A DNA stretch of 42,552 nucleotides from contig NZ_JPIN01000014.1 in the NCBI RefSeq assembly GCF_000753735.1, positions 1 through 42,552 on the forward strand, written 5' to 3'. The stretch comes from Pseudidiomarina atlantica (GTDB lineage: Bacteria > Pseudomonadota > Gammaproteobacteria > Enterobacterales > Alteromonadaceae). The notes under the pieces were generated by a model, which saw nothing but the letters and a program-made list of their open reading frames with translations, had not been told where the DNA came from and made no database searches. Each line of letters starts with the position of its first letter. Position 1 is the first letter of the stretch. Positions 9,622 to 18,928 of the stretch are shown one piece after another. The position numbers and the translations under genes were made by a program.

Positions 9622-9650
9622 CTTATAAAAAGGGCGGCGAATTGTAACAG
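9622..9650 (-). promoter_or_regulatory. Candidate sigma70 promoter of the spc operon
   Basis: On the minus strand CTGTTA (9645-9650) and TATAAG (9622-9627) are separated by exactly 17 bp. The -10 matches 5 of 6 consensus bases, the -35 only 3 of 6. A start near 9615 would leave a 5' UTR of about 97 nt before rplN. The position agrees with the known separate spc promoter of E. coli. Confidence 0.4.
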
Positions 9651-9946
9651 ATAAAATTTGCAGATGATAGTGCTATGGCTGAATTAATTAGAGGATTTTT
9701 CTAGCTCAGCGAGGAATGTGAAGTATGGCCAAGCGAACAGGTGAACATACTAACAAAATGAGTCCTGATTCACTATCGTTTTTTTTAAAATAGCCCTACT
9801 TATTTATGAGTTCAGAAACCCTCCATCGTCAGTTCAACAACGGTTTTGCTGCGACCGATTAAGTTGGCAAGCAACTGATCGAAGTGGTAAATTCAATGCT
9901 ATTAATGAAGATTGATCAGCCTTTCTGAAGAGGATAACGAGATTCA
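9651..9946. other. Intergenic region between spc and mrp operons
   Basis: About 430 bp (9519-9946) carry no recognisable gene. Two short rightward reading frames are present: 9725-9793 (22 codons, preceded by GAGG) and 9806-9862 (18 codons). After its TAA the second continues open in the same frame to 9927, which could be a decayed gene remnant. A T-run at 9780-9786 has no clear stem. A weak TTGGCA (9864-9869) with GTAAAT 17 bp downstream is the best promoter-like pair before mrpA, but I would not rely on it. Confidence 0.4.
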
Positions 9947-12736
9947 ATGCAGCTAGCAGCGATCGTATTTGTACCCTTTATAGGCGCCCTATTGCCACTA
10001 CTTTTGGCACAGCGCTCACGCTTACAGATCACCTTGGCTACCGCTGCTGTTGCGGTATTGAGTTTGGTATTGTTGCTGGTCAGCGGGTCCGGCACGCTAG
10101 CTGGAAATATCCCGAGTTACACTCACGAATGGCTCCCCGCGCTTGGTTTAGCTATTAGCTTTAGGCTTGATGGCTTAGCACTGTTATTCGCAGGTTTGAT
10201 TCTGGGCATTGGTGTCCTTGTCATTCTCTACGCACATTATTATCTGAGCAGCAAAGACAGTGCGGGTAGATTCTTTGCATTCCTGCTGCTGTTCATGGGG
10301 TCGATGCTCGGTATCGTTACCGCTGACAACCTGATTTTGATGTGGTTCTTCTGGGAGTTGACGAGTATTTCGTCATTCCTCTTGATTGGCTATTGGTTCC
10401 ATCAGAGTAATGCTCGGCGCGGTGCGCGCATGGCACTTGCGATTACGGGAGCAGGCGGTTTAGCGCTATTGGCTGGTATCCTTTTACTCGGACAAATGGC
10501 CGGTAGTTATCAGCTAGAGGCGGTTTTTGCCGCTGCTGATGTAATTCGTCAGCATGATCTTTATTTGCCAACGCTCATCTTGATTTTGCTCGGCGCATTC
10601 ACTAAATCGGCGCAATTCCCATTCCAGTTCTGGTTACCCCATGCCATGGCGGCACCCACTCCAGTCAGCGCGTATTTGCACTCGGCAACCATGGTGAAAG
10701 CGGGCATTTTTCTCATGGCGCGTCTGTTACCGGTATTAGGAGGTACGCCTGAATGGCACATTATCGTGACTTTAACCGGTCTTGCCACCTTGCTCTTCGG
10801 TGCCTATTTCGCCCTGTTAAAAACTGATCTAAAAGGCTTACTTGCCTTTTCAACCATTAGCCACCTTGGTTTAATCACCATGTTGCTGGGTCTCGGTACC
10901 GCTGGAGCAGTTGTTGCAGCGTTATTCCACATTATCAATCACGCGACCTTTAAAGCTGGGCTTTTTATGATCGCAGGCATTGTCGATCATGAAACGGGTA
11001 GCCGTGATATGCGTAAGTTGAGTGGCTTACGCAAATGGATGCCGTTTACAACCATACTTGCCATCATCACATCAGCTGCGATGGCTGGCATTCCACTCTT
11101 TAACGGCTTCCTATCGAAAGAGATGTTTTTTGCCGAAGCTGTCGAGCAGCACTTCTTCGGTGGTTTATCATGGTTTATTCCGGTCCTTGCGACCTTGGGT
11201 GCGATGTTGTCTGTCGCCTATTCGGTGCGTTTCGTGCACGACGTATTCTTCCAAGAGCCGGCGCAGGACCTACCGAAAAAGCCGCATGAGCCGCCACTAA
11301 TGATGCGCGCTCCGGTCATTATTTTTGCCGCTTTATGTGTCATTATTGGGGTTGCCCCGATGCTCTCCGTCGAGACGATATTGACGCCGGCCGTAGCTGC
11401 GGTGACCCAGGCCGTTCCTGACTATAAAATTTCTCTTTGGCACGGCTTCAATCTGCCATTATTAATGAGCGCGCTGGCTGTATTAGGCGGTATCGCTATC
11501 TATATCGCACGCTCAGAACTACTGACTTTCAGTCGCCAATTTGACGCCCGCGACGCGAAAGATGTCTTCGCCAGTATTGTCAGCCGCACCACGCGCTTTT
11601 GCGATGAATCGATGCAACGTATTGAAAACGGTTCATTGCAACGCTACATGGCTTTTTTACTTGTGTTCGTGCTGATTCTGGTGATCCCTGAACTTGCACA
11701 AATGGAGCAATTAACGGGCAGTAGAGAACAGCTTCCCATCGACGCCGTGAGTCTAATTGGTGCGATTGTGTTGATGCTCGCCGCCTTCGCTACGGCAATG
11801 CTGCATCGTCAACGACTAACCTCGTTGATGATGCTATCGGTGGTCGGCCTCGTCGTTTCACTTAGCTTTGTGCATTTCTCCGCACCCGATCTAGCGATGA
11901 CCCAGTTAGTGGTAGAAGTGGTAAGTATTATTCTGATGATTCTCGCACTGTTCTTTATGCCGCAGCGCATTCCAAGGGCTTCAAGTGGCCGGCGCATCGC
12001 CCGCGACGTATTGTTAGCCGGAACCATTGGCGGCATCGTCGGCACGCTTAATTACGCGTTGCTGACCCGTCCGCTCGAGAGTATTTCAGACTTCTTCTTA
12101 GCCAACTCGGTGCCCGGCGGTGGTGGAACCAATGTTGTCAACGTGATCCTCGTCGATTTCCGTGGCTTTGATACGCTCGGTGAAATAACCGTTTTGGCTA
12201 TTGCCGCTGCGGGCATTCACAAACTATTGAACAATTTACGACCCTTTATGCCTTCAAGTGATGTCGACGGCCGACCATGGCATAGGGTCAAACACCCACT
12301 ACTTGTACAAACCGTAGCGCAGGCTATGTTGCCATTGGCTTTAATGGTTTCGGTTTACATCTTCCTACGCGGACACAACCTACCGGGCGGCGGCTTTATT
12401 GCTGGCTTAGTAACCGCTGCAGCGATGATTCTGCAGTACATCGCTAACGGTGTTGATTGGGTGAAGGGGCGTTTCAACTATAACTATCAAACACTGACGT
12501 CGGTGGGTGTGATGATTGCGCTGTTTACCGGGGTCGGCAGTTGGTTCTTTGACCATAACTTCCTGACTTCAAGCTTTACCTATGTCACTTGGCCGCTGGT
12601 AGGCAAATTCGAGCTCGCCACTGCAATTCTGTTCGACTTAGGTGTTTACCTGACCGTCATCGGTGCGACATTAATGATTCTTGCAAACTTTGGACAAATG
12701 ACGACCCGTCATCGTCCACGCCAAGAGGGGTACTAA
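9947..12736 (+). CDS. mrpA: Mrp/Pha antiporter subunit A fused to subunit B
   Basis: The 929-aa polytopic membrane protein has, in order, an ND5/NuoL-like antiporter module (about 1-500, with [20 protein letters not shown] followed by TMVKAG near 226-251), the MrpA C-terminal extension, and an MrpB-like domain from about 783 to 925 ([14 protein letters not shown]). The A-B fusion and the following C-D-E-F-G order define a group-2 Mrp system. The complex exchanges cytoplasmic Na+ (or K+) for H+ and supports salt and alkali tolerance. It is the first gene of a six-gene operon with no gaps larger than 9 bp; the ion specificity cannot be read from the sequence. Confidence 0.95.
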   Translation: MQLAAIVFVPFIGALLPLLLAQRSRLQITLATAAVAVLSLVLLLVSGSGTLAGNIPSYTHEWLPALGLAISFRLDGLALLFAGLILGIGVLVILYAHYYLSSKDSAGRFFAFLLLFMGSMLGIVTADNLILMWFFWELTSISSFLLIGYWFHQSNARRGARMALAITGAGGLALLAGILLLGQMAGSYQLEAVFAAADVIRQHDLYLPTLILILLGAFTKSAQFPFQFWLPHAMAAPTPVSAYLHSATMVKAGIFLMARLLPVLGGTPEWHIIVTLTGLATLLFGAYFALLKTDLKGLLAFSTISHLGLITMLLGLGTAGAVVAALFHIINHATFKAGLFMIAGIVDHETGSRDMRKLSGLRKWMPFTTILAIITSAAMAGIPLFNGFLSKEMFFAEAVEQHFFGGLSWFIPVLATLGAMLSVAYSVRFVHDVFFQEPAQDLPKKPHEPPLMMRAPVIIFAALCVIIGVAPMLSVETILTPAVAAVTQAVPDYKISLWHGFNLPLLMSALAVLGGIAIYIARSELLTFSRQFDARDAKDVFASIVSRTTRFCDESMQRIENGSLQRYMAFLLVFVLILVIPELAQMEQLTGSREQLPIDAVSLIGAIVLMLAAFATAMLHRQRLTSLMMLSVVGLVVSLSFVHFSAPDLAMTQLVVEVVSIILMILALFFMPQRIPRASSGRRIARDVLLAGTIGGIVGTLNYALLTRPLESISDFFLANSVPGGGGTNVVNVILVDFRGFDTLGEITVLAIAAAGIHKLLNNLRPFMPSSDVDGRPWHRVKHPLLVQTVAQAMLPLALMVSVYIFLRGHNLPGGGFIAGLVTAAAMILQYIANGVDWVKGRFNYNYQTLTSVGVMIALFTGVGSWFFDHNFLTSSFTYVTWPLVGKFELATAILFDLGVYLTVIGATLMILANFGQMTTRHRPRQEGY

Positions 12737-12737
12737 C

Positions 12738-13082
12738 ATGGAAACGCTTTACTCAATCACGGTCGGTACACTGACAGCTTGTAGTGTCTTTCTGATTCTC
12801 CGGGGTCGGTCGTTTCCTATCGTTATCGGCTTAACCATGTTGTCATACGCAGTGAATTTGTTTCTATTTTCGACTGGGCGCCTCGTCATTGACCAGTTGC
12901 CAATAGTAGGTGTCAGTGAGACCAGCACTGACCCACTGCCTCAAGCACTGGTGCTTACGGCCATTGTCATCGGTTTTGCGATGACCGCCTATTCCATCAT
13001 TCTTGCAGTACGTGTGAGGGGTGAAATTGGCTCGGATGAAGTCAATGACTACAACTTCGCTGAACAGGAAGGACAGCGTTAA
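12738..13082 (+). CDS. mrpC: Mrp antiporter subunit C (NuoK-like)
   Basis: The 114-aa protein has three hydrophobic helices and the NuoK-like segment around TSTDPLPQALVLTAIVIGFA. It is the small transport-channel subunit of the antiporter. It begins 1 bp after mrpA, and its stop codon overlaps the mrpD start by one base (taatg), so it is translationally coupled. Confidence 0.93.
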   Translation: METLYSITVGTLTACSVFLILRGRSFPIVIGLTMLSYAVNLFLFSTGRLVIDQLPIVGVSETSTDPLPQALVLTAIVIGFAMTAYSIILAVRVRGEIGSDEVNDYNFAEQEGQR

Positions 13083-14599
13083 TGTTTGCAAAACACCTCA
13101 TCATTTTACCGTTACTCGTACCAATGCTGGCAGCCCTGCTGCAGTTGCTGCCATGGGGTGAACGAGCCCAGCAACATCGCCGCACCATTGGCATCGTCGC
13201 CGCAACACTCAATCTTGGTCTGGCATTATGGTTATTTGCGGTGGCCCAAGACGAAATCATTGTTTACGCGCTTGGCAGTTGGCAAGCGCCCTTTGGTATT
13301 GTCTTGGTCGCAGACAAACTTGCCACGCTTATGGTCCTGTTAACTGCAGTGTTGGCGTTACCTGTGCTGGTTTTTGCCTGTCATGGCGAAGACAGCTTGG
13401 GGTCTCATTTTCAAGCGCTCTATCAATTTCAGATTCTCGGCATCATGGGCGCATTCTTGACCGGCGACCTGTTTAACCTGTTTGTATTCTTCGAAGTGTT
13501 GCTGATTTCTAGTTATGCCTTGTTGATGCATGGTGGTGGTAAAACTAAGTTGCGCGCAACCTTACACTACGTTGTGCTCAACCTTACCGGCTCTGCAATA
13601 TTTCTGATTAGCCTTGGCGTTCTCTACGGTATTACGGGTACGCTCAACATGGCCGATATGGCGGGCAAAGTCGCAGCGTTAACTGGTGATGAGGCGGTGA
13701 TCGCGCGCGCTGGTGGCCTGTTATTATTTATCGTTTTTGCTCTCAAAGCAGCCTTGTTACCACTCTACTTTTGGCTACCGCAAGCCTATGCGAGTACCAC
13801 CGGCACAGTTGCTGCGTTGTTTGCAATTATGACTAAGGTCGGTATCTACGCAATTATTCGCGTTTACACAATGATCTTCGGGCCTGATGCCGGGGTTGCC
13901 GCACAGCTGGGGCAAGATTGGTTATGGTGGCTCGGCCTGGCAACCATTTTGATGGGTGCGTTAGGCATTCTCGGCAGTCGTGATTTGCGCTTAGTGATTG
14001 CTTACCTAGTGCTAGTTTCTGTAGGGACCATGTTAACCACCTTGAGTATGGGTCACAGTGATGCCATCAGCGCTCTGCTATTCTACTTGGTACACAGTAC
14101 GTTGGTTACCGCAGCGCTTTTCTTGTTAGCTGACCTGATTGCAGAGCAGCGGGGCAAAACCGCTTCACGTATCGTCAAAGGTCGTCGTATGGCGCAGCAC
14201 AACTTATTAGCAGCGATGTTTTTTGTTGCCGCACTAACCGTCATCGGCATACCGCCATTGTCTGGTTTTGTGAGTAAGTTGTTTATCCTTGAGGCCGCAC
14301 GAACCGGCGCACAAGTCGCGTTTTTGTGGCCGCTTATCCTCGGTGCAACTTTCTTGATGATGATCGCTTTATCTCGTGCGGGTAGCCGTATGTTCTGGCA
14401 TACCTTAGATGGCAAGGCAAACGATGTCTCCCACCCGCGCTGGCAACACGGCTCAACCGTAGCACTTTTGGTAGGAGCTGTGGCATTGACGGTTTTTGCA
14501 AATGACGTTTCCGCTTATATGGAAGCCACGGCAACACAACTCACCACGCCTACTGAGTATATTTCAGCGGTTCTTGGCAACGGAGGCACCGATGAGTAG
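13082..14599 (+). CDS. mrpD: Mrp antiporter subunit D (NuoN/NuoM-like)
   Basis: The 505-aa polytopic protein belongs to the proton-translocating antiporter family (NuoL/M/N), with FFEVLLISSYALLMHGGG and a central segment around YASTTGTVAALFAIMTKVGI (near residue 240). MrpA and MrpD together are thought to carry the ion-translocation pathways. It overlaps mrpC by 1 nt and mrpE by 8 nt. Confidence 0.95.
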   Translation: MFAKHLIILPLLVPMLAALLQLLPWGERAQQHRRTIGIVAATLNLGLALWLFAVAQDEIIVYALGSWQAPFGIVLVADKLATLMVLLTAVLALPVLVFACHGEDSLGSHFQALYQFQILGIMGAFLTGDLFNLFVFFEVLLISSYALLMHGGGKTKLRATLHYVVLNLTGSAIFLISLGVLYGITGTLNMADMAGKVAALTGDEAVIARAGGLLLFIVFALKAALLPLYFWLPQAYASTTGTVAALFAIMTKVGIYAIIRVYTMIFGPDAGVAAQLGQDWLWWLGLATILMGALGILGSRDLRLVIAYLVLVSVGTMLTTLSMGHSDAISALLFYLVHSTLVTAALFLLADLIAEQRGKTASRIVKGRRMAQHNLLAAMFFVAALTVIGIPPLSGFVSKLFILEAARTGAQVAFLWPLILGATFLMMIALSRAGSRMFWHTLDGKANDVSHPRWQHGSTVALLVGAVALTVFANDVSAYMEATATQLTTPTEYISAVLGNGGTDE

Positions 14600-15080
14600 A
14601 TTTTTACCCGCTCCATGGTGGAGCTTGTTTCTACTAACCTTTTGGCTGTTGCTGCAAAATAGCGTATCGTTTGGGGCGGTGCTAATGGGCAGTATTCTTG
14701 CCGTACTGATACCGCTTTACACGCATCGCGCGCGCGATTATCCGATTAAGGTTCACAAACCACTCGTAGCACTACAATACGGTGGCATTTTACTTGTTGA
14801 TATTATCCTTTCTAATTTCAATATCGCTGCCATCATTCTGCGCCCACGCAAGCAAATACAGCCGGCGCTGATAGAGTATCCGCTCGATATTAGTGGTGCA
14901 GTGCCCGTTACTATTCTCGCCAGTACCATCAGTCTGACGCCGGGAACCATTACTGCTGAGCTCGGTAAAGATGGACGAAGTCTGTTGATACACGCACTCA
15001 ATGTGGCGGATCCAGAAGCTGCGATACAAGAAATCAAGCAGCGCTATGAACGCCGTCTGCAGGAGATTTTTCAATGTTAG
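14592..15080 (+). CDS. mrpE: Mrp antiporter subunit E
   Basis: The 162-aa protein starts MSRFLPAPWWSLFLLTFW, has two N-terminal hydrophobic helices, then the conserved segment TISLTPGTITAEL typical of MrpE. I chose the ATG at 14592 because GGAGG precedes it and the start lies inside the end of mrpD, as elsewhere in this operon; a longer frame from 14496 would add 32 residues unlike the family. Confidence 0.94.
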   Translation: MSRFLPAPWWSLFLLTFWLLLQNSVSFGAVLMGSILAVLIPLYTHRARDYPIKVHKPLVALQYGGILLVDIILSNFNIAAIILRPRKQIQPALIEYPLDISGAVPVTILASTISLTPGTITAELGKDGRSLLIHALNVADPEAAIQEIKQRYERRLQEIFQC

Positions 15081-15343
15081 TTTTTGCATTGCAGTTCGCT
15101 TTTGCGCTATTTGGCTTGTCCTTGCTCATGAATATGGTTCGACTCATTCGCGGGCCTAGTCTTGCTGACCGCATACTGACGCTGGACACTATTTACATTA
15201 ACTCGTTGGCATTGCTGATTCTGCTTGGCATTTGGCATAGCACGGCTTTTTATTTTGAAGCGGCTCTGCTCATTGCAATGCTTGGCTTTATTGGCACCGT
15301 AGCAGCGGCGAAGTTTCTATTACGCGGCGACATCATCGAGTAA
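15074..15343 (+). CDS. mrpF: Mrp antiporter subunit F
   Basis: The 89-aa protein has three hydrophobic helices and the conserved IRGPSLADRILTLDTI motif of MrpF/PhaF. It overlaps the end of mrpE by 7 nt, so the two are coupled. Confidence 0.94.
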   Translation: MLVFALQFAFALFGLSLLMNMVRLIRGPSLADRILTLDTIYINSLALLILLGIWHSTAFYFEAALLIAMLGFIGTVAAAKFLLRGDIIE

Positions 15344-15352
15344 GGAGCAGCT

Positions 15353-15715
15353 ATGAACGAACTTCCACAATGGGCTGAATGGCTGATTTCATTTTTCATC
15401 ATACTGGGTGCCTGTTTTGCTTTCATAGGATCACTCGGTTTATTACGCTTACCTGATTTTATGACGCGGCTGCACGCTCCTACCAAAAACACGACCTTAG
15501 GTGTTGGGGGGGTGATTCTTGGATCAATTCTATTTTTCTCGGTAACCGATGCGCTAAGTCTGCATGAGCTACTCATTGCAATCTTTCTATTTTTGACTGC
15601 GCCGATTAGTGCTCACTTATTGGCCAAGGCAGGTCTCCACCTTGAACTAAAGCGTATCGAATCAACTCGAGATCTGCGTAAGAAGCCCGAACAATATAGC
15701 GATCGTGACGATTAA
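15353..15715 (+). CDS. mrpG: Mrp antiporter subunit G
   Basis: The 120-aa protein has three hydrophobic helices and the MrpG signature LGLLRLPDFMTRLHAPTKNT. It closes the antiporter operon. A GGAG motif (15343-15346) precedes its ATG. Its stop codon overlaps that of the convergent prepilin-like gene in a shared ttaa, and no terminator is visible between them. Confidence 0.94.
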   Translation: MNELPQWAEWLISFFIILGACFAFIGSLGLLRLPDFMTRLHAPTKNTTLGVGGVILGSILFFSVTDALSLHELLIAIFLFLTAPISAHLLAKAGLHLELKRIESTRDLRKKPEQYSDRDD

Positions 15716-16440
15716 TTCCGGCAAATTCCAGCGGCACTCAAGCAAGCTTTCAATGCTTGGTTGAACGCCGCTAACTCACTTAGTTTTGCCACTAAATTGA
15801 GTTCGCCAAGCAATGCCCGATCACTTTTCAAAGTGCCTGCGAATAAGTTTTCTAATTGAGTAGCTTGGCTATTTATAAGATCCAATTGCAAGTCGCCATT
15901 TAAAACCTCAGCTACAACTCGTTGCGCATTAAGAATTTGGTTGCCAGTCATATCGAGCTCGGTAAAAAATGTTTTCGCTTGGTGCGAGTACATTCGAGGC
16001 TGCAAGGCCTTACTGAAATCCCATTGATCAACGTGCAAATTTTCAATCGCTAGCTTGTCATATCTACGAGTCGCATAGGGTTCTAGCATCGCTAGCTGTG
16101 CATCTAACTGATTCGTCTCTGGAAACTCAAAGAACAAGGTGTAATTCGCCATAGAACGTATACTGCTACTTGTTCTTAAATTATCGTCTGCAACACTAAG
16201 TGATAAATCGTAAATGTTAAGCAAATAAGTGAAGTTTAAGGGTTGTTGGCCAGTTTCAGCAATGTAATTAAGTGCCGCTTGTTGCCAAAAATAGATCAGC
16301 TTGGCTTGTTTTTCGAGCAAGCTACTTTGCTGATCTGTCGGCGGTCGCTGTAACTCAGTCCACACCAGTATTGAACTCAGCATCAACACTACGATTATTG
16401 GCAACATAAAGCCCCGACAATGTTGTTTTGACTTATTCAT
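15712..16440 (-). CDS. Prepilin-like protein at the end of the Tad locus
   Basis: The 242-aa protein begins MNKSKQHCRGFMLPIIVVLM: a short basic leader, Gly10, then a hydrophobic helix (11-28). This resembles a type IV prepilin/pseudopilin leader cut after Gly10. The Glu expected at mature position 5 is missing (mature FMLPI), as in some minor tip pilins such as GspK. The rest is mostly helical and soluble, with a Leu/Asn-rich region around residues 165-205 (LDMTGNQILNAQ). It overlaps the upstream lipoprotein gene by 8 nt and has AGGTGA 6 nt before its ATG. A minor or tip pilin of the adjacent Tad system is my inference; no family was recognised. Confidence 0.6.
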   Translation of the reverse strand: MNKSKQHCRGFMLPIIVVLMLSSILVWTELQRPPTDQQSSLLEKQAKLIYFWQQAALNYIAETGQQPLNFTYLLNIYDLSLSVADDNLRTSSSIRSMANYTLFFEFPETNQLDAQLAMLEPYATRRYDKLAIENLHVDQWDFSKALQPRMYSHQAKTFFTELDMTGNQILNAQRVVAEVLNGDLQLDLINSQATQLENLFAGTLKSDRALLGELNLVAKLSELAAFNQALKACLSAAGICRN

Positions 16441-16912
16441 TGAGAATCACCTCGCGATGAATATTTTGTAGACGCATCAATGCTTGTAGCAACTCGTCAT
16501 ATCGACCGTGAAGCTCTGTCGGTTGCCGTTCGCTCAGGTGACTGCGACCGCTAAGTAGAATTTCAGTAGCCAAACGAATGTGGGTAGCAGCGCTATTGAG
16601 CCATGCTGCTGCATCGTCGGGATTGAGCAAGCGACACTTGTTAAACTTCTGCTCAGCAGCCTGATATTCGTGCAGGCGAAAATGAATGGCTCCTATGTAG
16701 CAGCTTGCCTGTCGATCTGCTTGATTGTTGTCAATCGCTTGCAAAAGCCCCATGGCTAGATGGAAATCACCTTTTTCATAGGCTTGCATGGCCAACATTC
16801 TTTGCTGTTCGGCATCAGCTAAGCGCGGTGCTGGCGATTGCATGGTCGTTGTTTTACAGCCAAACAGCAGTGTACAAAAGAACACAGGAAGTAATTTAAT
16901 TAGCAAACTCAT
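16433..16912 (-). CDS. TPR-type lipoprotein, TadD-like
   Basis: The 159-aa product starts MSLLIKLLPVFFCTLLFGCK: a signal peptide with lipobox LFGC, so Cys19 is probably lipidated. Two TPR-like helical pairs follow (MQAYEKGDFHLAMGLLQAI and IGAIHFRLHEYQAAEQKFNKC). In Tad loci TadD is a TPR lipoprotein needed for secretin/pilus assembly; this gene has that character and location. I chose 16912 because of the lipoprotein signal and the GGAAGAGG upstream; a longer frame to 16987 would run inside the DUF192 gene. It overlaps that gene by 17 nt. Confidence 0.7.
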   Translation of the reverse strand: MSLLIKLLPVFFCTLLFGCKTTTMQSPAPRLADAEQQRMLAMQAYEKGDFHLAMGLLQAIDNNQADRQASCYIGAIHFRLHEYQAAEQKFNKCRLLNPDDAAAWLNSAATHIRLATEILLSGRSHLSERQPTELHGRYDELLQALMRLQNIHREVILNE

Positions 16913-17273
16913 AAGCCTCTTCCTTTTCTTCAAAACACAGCTGACGCCCGAGCCAATGCTCAATCGGAAACGGTAGCCCTGCCTCACATTCGATCAGTGA
17001 ACTGGCTGCCCGTAGCGTCAAAATGCGGCCTGGCTGAATGTTACGATGCACAGCAACGAGCCGTAATTGGGCATCTAGCCCCACCACATCAAGTGCAAAC
17101 CGCATGCCCCAACTATGAATAGCGTTACAGTGCGGAAACCAAAGTGCCTGCCCACGCGGCAACCCAGCGCTCGTCAGTAGCCCCACGAGGCGCTGGGGAA
17201 AGCTCGTTAATACCTTTACTTCTGGCCAGATGCATTGCTGCTCTGGAATTAACAACATACGTCCCTGTTGCAT
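16896..17273 (-). CDS. DUF192 family protein in the Tad locus
   Basis: The 125-aa protein shows the DUF192 pattern: PRGQALWFPHCNAIHSWGMR with a hydrophobic strand (FALDVVGLD), the HRNIQPGRIL turn and a final SLIECEAG segment. The biochemical role of DUF192 is not established. There is no signal peptide. It lies between tadC (10 bp upstream) and the TPR lipoprotein (overlap), inside one transcription unit, so a role in pilus biogenesis is likely by context only. Confidence 0.75.
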   Translation of the reverse strand: MQQGRMLLIPEQQCIWPEVKVLTSFPQRLVGLLTSAGLPRGQALWFPHCNAIHSWGMRFALDVVGLDAQLRLVAVHRNIQPGRILTLRAASSLIECEAGLPFPIEHWLGRQLCFEEKEEAYEFAN

Positions 17274-17283
17274 AAAGAAAGTC

Positions 17284-18072
17284 CTAAGTTGCTACGATAA
17301 ATCCCAAGAAAATGGGGCCCAATATTAATAAGAAAGTTACGGGGAAAAAGCAGGTCACCAACGGTAGCAGCAATTTAATGCTCATCTCTTGCGCTCGCTT
17401 TTCAGCTTGCAGTTGCTGTTCCGTTCTGATGCGTTGTGCTTGCAACTGCAACGTCTCTGCCAGCGAGGCGCCAGTTAATTGTGATTGCGCAACCGCCGCT
17501 ACAAATACCTTTATTTCAGGTGCAGGAATGCGCTGCGCCAGTTCCTCCAAACTCACCAAGGTAGTGATACCGATGTTCAACTGTTGTTGCATGATTTGCA
17601 GTTGCCGTAGCGCCAGCGAATGTGTCTTGAGTTCGCTGATAGCATGCAACGCTGCGCGCCAAGATAATCCGGCCTGTAACAGCATTGCCAACAGGTCGAG
17701 AACCGCTGGCCAGTTACTCACAACTCGCCGAATGTCGCGCTTATGCAATTGCCGTAAACGTGCATAGCGCAGCACTGGTAAGGTCGCCAAGCCCACCCCC
17801 CAGAGCGGAGGCAACGGCAACGCTAAAACAATTAAATAAAAGCAAAAATAGCCGAAACCACCGACTAAAAGCTGACTTGGAGTTTGCTGTAACCAGGGGC
17901 TGCGTCCCCATTCATAAAGCACCCGTTGCATTCGAAGGGGAAGATGCTGACACATCCACAGTGCCACATTATTCGCCTGTGCTACGAACCACGGTAACAA
18001 AGGTCGCAAGCACCAAGCGCCGAAGAGCAAGGCAGCAGCTGTAAGTACCGCGAGATAGTTATCGAAAGTCAT
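17284..18072 (-). CDS. tadC: Tad inner-membrane platform protein TadC
   Basis: The 262-aa protein has a type II secretion F domain (about 120-235, with VLDLLAMLLQAGLSWRAAL and the AVAQSQLTGASLAETLQ helix) between hydrophobic segments near the N-terminus, residues 60-85 and the C-terminus. TadB and TadC form the platform on which the CpaF/TadA ATPase acts. I chose 18072 because GGAAG precedes it at 8 nt and it overlaps the tadB end; a frame to 18114 would add 14 residues within tadB. Confidence 0.85.
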   Translation of the reverse strand: MTFDNYLAVLTAAALLFGAWCLRPLLPWFVAQANNVALWMCQHLPLRMQRVLYEWGRSPWLQQTPSQLLVGGFGYFCFYLIVLALPLPPLWGVGLATLPVLRYARLRQLHKRDIRRVVSNWPAVLDLLAMLLQAGLSWRAALHAISELKTHSLALRQLQIMQQQLNIGITTLVSLEELAQRIPAPEIKVFVAAVAQSQLTGASLAETLQLQAQRIRTEQQLQAEKRAQEMSIKLLLPLVTCFFPVTFLLILGPIFLGFIVAT

Positions 18073-18925
18073 GATTGAAACTTCCAAGAATACGACGCGT
18101 GATAAGAAAACCAAGCACCAGCATGGTAAACGCTACCAGCAGCAGTAATTGGCCTGCTTGTGTGTACAACAGCAGCTCAGTACTACTGGGCTGTACCACG
18201 TTTATCGCCATAAACAACAGCACCGGTAACAACATCATGATTTTGCCTTGCAATCTAGCTTGCGCAGATAAACTCAACATCCGTTCGCGGGCGTAATGTT
18301 GTTGTTGCAGGGCATCGGCCATGCGAGCAAGCATTGCGCCTTGTTGGCCGCCATGACGATGGCTGGTGATGAGCGCGAAAACAAAGAATTCAACAAATTG
18401 CGACGGGGCTCGTTGGTAAAACAAAGCTAGCGCTTGAGCAAGAGAGTCACCGGCGCGTTGCCGTTGAATCAGCACATGAAACTCACTAGCTAGCGGACGC
18501 GGTAACTGCTCAGCACTAATGGTAAGCGCTGGCAACAAACTCAGTCCCGCTTGCAAGCCGCCGACAAGAAGACGCATACCATCGGGCAATTGTTGGTGAA
18601 TGAGTGCCAGCCGACGATTCACTAGCATGGTGCGAACCAGTGGCAAGCAAGCCAGGAAAATAGCCCCACTGACGAACGCCCAAGCAAGCTGTTGAGTCAG
18701 GATGAGTACCAGTAACGCAATTGCTGCAGCCGCGACCGCAGCCGCAATATAAAAATGTTTAGCTGGCATAAAAATAAGTAGGCTTTTGAATGAGCGTTCG
18801 GTTTCATCAACCACTAAATGCTTGGTATGGGAATACAGTCGGCCTAGCCCCCAACGCAATAATAGGCCATTCGCGATTACGGTTGCTACGCCAACCAATG
18901 AAAGTAGGAAAAGATCGAGCTGCAT
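18059..18925 (-). CDS. tadB: Tad inner-membrane platform protein TadB
   Basis: The 288-aa protein has N-terminal and mid hydrophobic helices, then an F domain (about 115-240: LPDGMRLLVGGLQAGLSLLP and HGGQQGAMLARMADAL), and C-terminal helices. It pairs with TadC as the membrane platform for Flp pilus assembly. It begins 3 bp after the ATPase gene and overlaps tadC. Confidence 0.87.
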   Translation of the reverse strand: MQLDLFLLSLVGVATVIANGLLLRWGLGRLYSHTKHLVVDETERSFKSLLIFMPAKHFYIAAAVAAAAIALLVLILTQQLAWAFVSGAIFLACLPLVRTMLVNRRLALIHQQLPDGMRLLVGGLQAGLSLLPALTISAEQLPRPLASEFHVLIQRQRAGDSLAQALALFYQRAPSQFVEFFVFALITSHRHGGQQGAMLARMADALQQQHYARERMLSLSAQARLQGKIMMLLPVLLFMAINVVQPSSTELLLYTQAGQLLLLVAFTMLVLGFLITRRILGSFNHDFR

Positions 18926-18928
18926 ATC

